NCBI RefSeq assembly: GCF_024166365.1
Contig: NC_064834.1
Location: 53,610,001-53,674,000, forward strand
DNA length: 64,000 nucleotides
Origin: Elephas maximus indicus
Lineage: Eukaryota > Chordata > Mammalia > Proboscidea > Elephantidae
Direction of reading: 5' to 3'
Of this stretch, positions 63,049 through 64,000 are shown piece by piece. The notes beneath the pieces were generated by a model. The model saw nothing but the letters and a program-made list of their open reading frames with translations, did not search any database and was not told the origin of the DNA. Positions within the stretch are counted from its first letter, which is position 1. Each line of letters begins with the position of its first letter. The position numbers and the translations under genes were made by a program.

Positions 63049-63575
63049 CTATTCAAGTAGCCCCTCAGCGTGGTTCTGGGTTTTGGGTAGGACCCTGGAT
63101 ACTTCTACTCAGCATCATCCTGGGTCCCACCTGTCCCTCAGATTTGTCCAAGGCTTGGGGCCGGGGTGAGGACTGCCACTCAGCTTTGTCCTCAGCTGAA
63201 ACTTGCAGCTTCGATTCTGCTAAGCCTCATCCCAGACTTTAGGTAGCCCCTTAGGCTCAGACGGCATTGGGGACAGTTCCTCTGTCTGTTGGGGTAGACG
63301 GTGTTGCCCCTCAGGCTTGTCCAAGGCAGGTGTTAGCTCCTCAGCCTCATGGAGGTCCTGAGGTGGCTCATCTTCATGGCCAAGTCCTGGGATAGCTCTT
63401 CACCCTTGCTAAGTCTAGGAATGGTGCCTTGGCCTCATCTAGGGCATGGGATGACTCCCTGGGCTAGGTCTGACCCTTAAGCCAGGCTATCTGTCAACTA
63501 CTAGACTCTAGCTACTTGCCATTAAGGTACTGGTCCTCTCAGAGATCCAAGACTAGGGGCAGTTCTTCAGCTCCC
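63049..63575 (-). repeat. Degenerate ~30-nt tandem array, coding-like on the minus strand
   Basis: On the minus strand at least 15 units of about 29-44 nt follow one another, most ending in GAG or AAG. Clear units are GAGTCATCCCATGCCCTAGA followed by TGAGGCCAAG (63428-63457), GAGCTATCCCAGGACTTGG.., GAGCCACCTCAGGACCTCCA.. and GAGCTAACACCTGCCTTGGA... Translated in the locally best frame they give EELPLVLDL, EELTPALDKPEG and TEELSPMPSEPKG, so the ancestral unit resembles a ten-residue E-L-P-x-D-L-D-E-A-E. Unit lengths of 29 and several stops mean no single frame survives. Alternatives are a non-coding minisatellite that happens to read this way, or a coding repeat corrupted by mutation. Confidence 0.65.
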
Positions 63576-63765
63576 ACTTAGCGCCTTCCTGGTCTGGGGG
63601 TAATGGGGGCCTCCTTTTCTTGGTCTTGAGGCTGGGCCCATTCTGGCTCCTCAGTGAGAAGCTTAGGATAGATAGGAGAAGGAATCTGCTTTCGTGTTCA
63701 CAGTGCTGCTGAATTGTGGTTGTTTCTTCTCAGCTTGAGACTTAGCTTGGGGCTCCTTCTGTACC
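63576..63765 (-). pseudogene. Coding-like segment upstream of the repeat array, unknown gene
   Basis: On the minus strand a good splice acceptor (TTCTTTCTCCTCAG, AG at 63766-63767) is followed by 33 codons starting VQKEPQAKSQAEKKQPQFSS and ending at TAA. One base over, the next frame reads LTEEPEWAQPQDQEKEAPIT before its own stop, and this runs toward the repeat array. The Gln/Glu/Lys/Pro-rich composition matches the repeats, which suggests one former exon broken by a frameshift. I do not recognise a family. It could also be chance, since no expression or homology evidence is available. Confidence 0.4.
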
Positions 63766-64000
63766 CTGAGGAGAAAGAATTGTACGCAGTGGAGCCCTGG
63801 AGACATAGGGGAAGGGAGCCACATTTTTCCTTGGAGTCATGAGGATCAAGGAAGTTTCTCAGGGTTATCCACTAGTAGGGCCTCCAGTTAGAGGCTACCC
63901 AGCCTAGCAGCTCTGAGGAAGCAGGTGGACTTAGATGGGAACTTTTGCCTGGCCCTAAAGACTGGGTGCCTGATTACTCTTGCCCTTGCTCTTCCCCCAC
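63766..64000. other. Right edge of window
   Basis: No recognised repeat. The minus strand has a short open frame from an ATG at about 63840 (MTPRKNVAPFPYVSRAPLRT) that runs across the acceptor site of the coding-like segment. It would be the unspliced alternative reading. Confidence 0.35.

Overview
This is mammalian nuclear DNA, and its repeats point to an afrotherian, most likely an elephant. Three kinds of evidence support that. AfroSINE copies occur about a dozen times, with a tRNA-like head and a tail reading like 'GGGTCGCTATGAGTCGGAATC'. Several copies of a BovB-like RTE LINE have a 3' end that shares this tail. L1 copies carry a long, distinctive 3' UTR of up to about 1 kb. Afrotheria is well supported; elephant is an inference from remembered repeat families.

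Two protein-coding genes are present, arranged head to head. On the minus strand, from about 56.4 kb past the left edge, lies the 5' half of ARMH3 (C10orf76). It has a CpG-island promoter, a non-coding first exon, a 19.2-kb first intron and 14 coding exons giving the first 383 residues of a protein that is about 689 residues in human. Every splice site is GT-AG and the frame is open throughout. On the plus strand lies intronless HPS6 (59766-62177, 803 codons plus stop). The ARMH3-HPS6 order and orientation match human 10q24.32. ARMH3 is a helical-repeat Golgi protein that works with PI4KB and GBF1. HPS6 is a subunit of BLOC-2, which sorts cargo to lysosome-related organelles. Nothing here suggests shared regulation beyond adjacency.

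Most of the rest is intronic and dominated by retroelements: an ERVL LTR plus pol remnant (1-1401), sense and antisense L1s, RTE copies, AfroSINEs, a tRNA-Gly-headed SINE, MIR/L2 relics, MER5-like and MER20 DNA transposons, and an LTR element with a non-coding interior (43.8-47.6 kb). Insertions are nested and several have clear target-site duplications. The most complex is an RTE copy broken up by three L1 segments (23.5-28.25 kb).

Downstream of HPS6 (about 63.05-63.77 kb) is the most puzzling stretch. On the minus strand it reads as a degenerate array of roughly 30-nt, ten-codon units of the type E-L-P-x-D-L-D-E-A-E, preceded by a short coding-like segment behind a good splice acceptor. It looks like a decayed or unannotated repeat-coding locus, and I do not recognise it.
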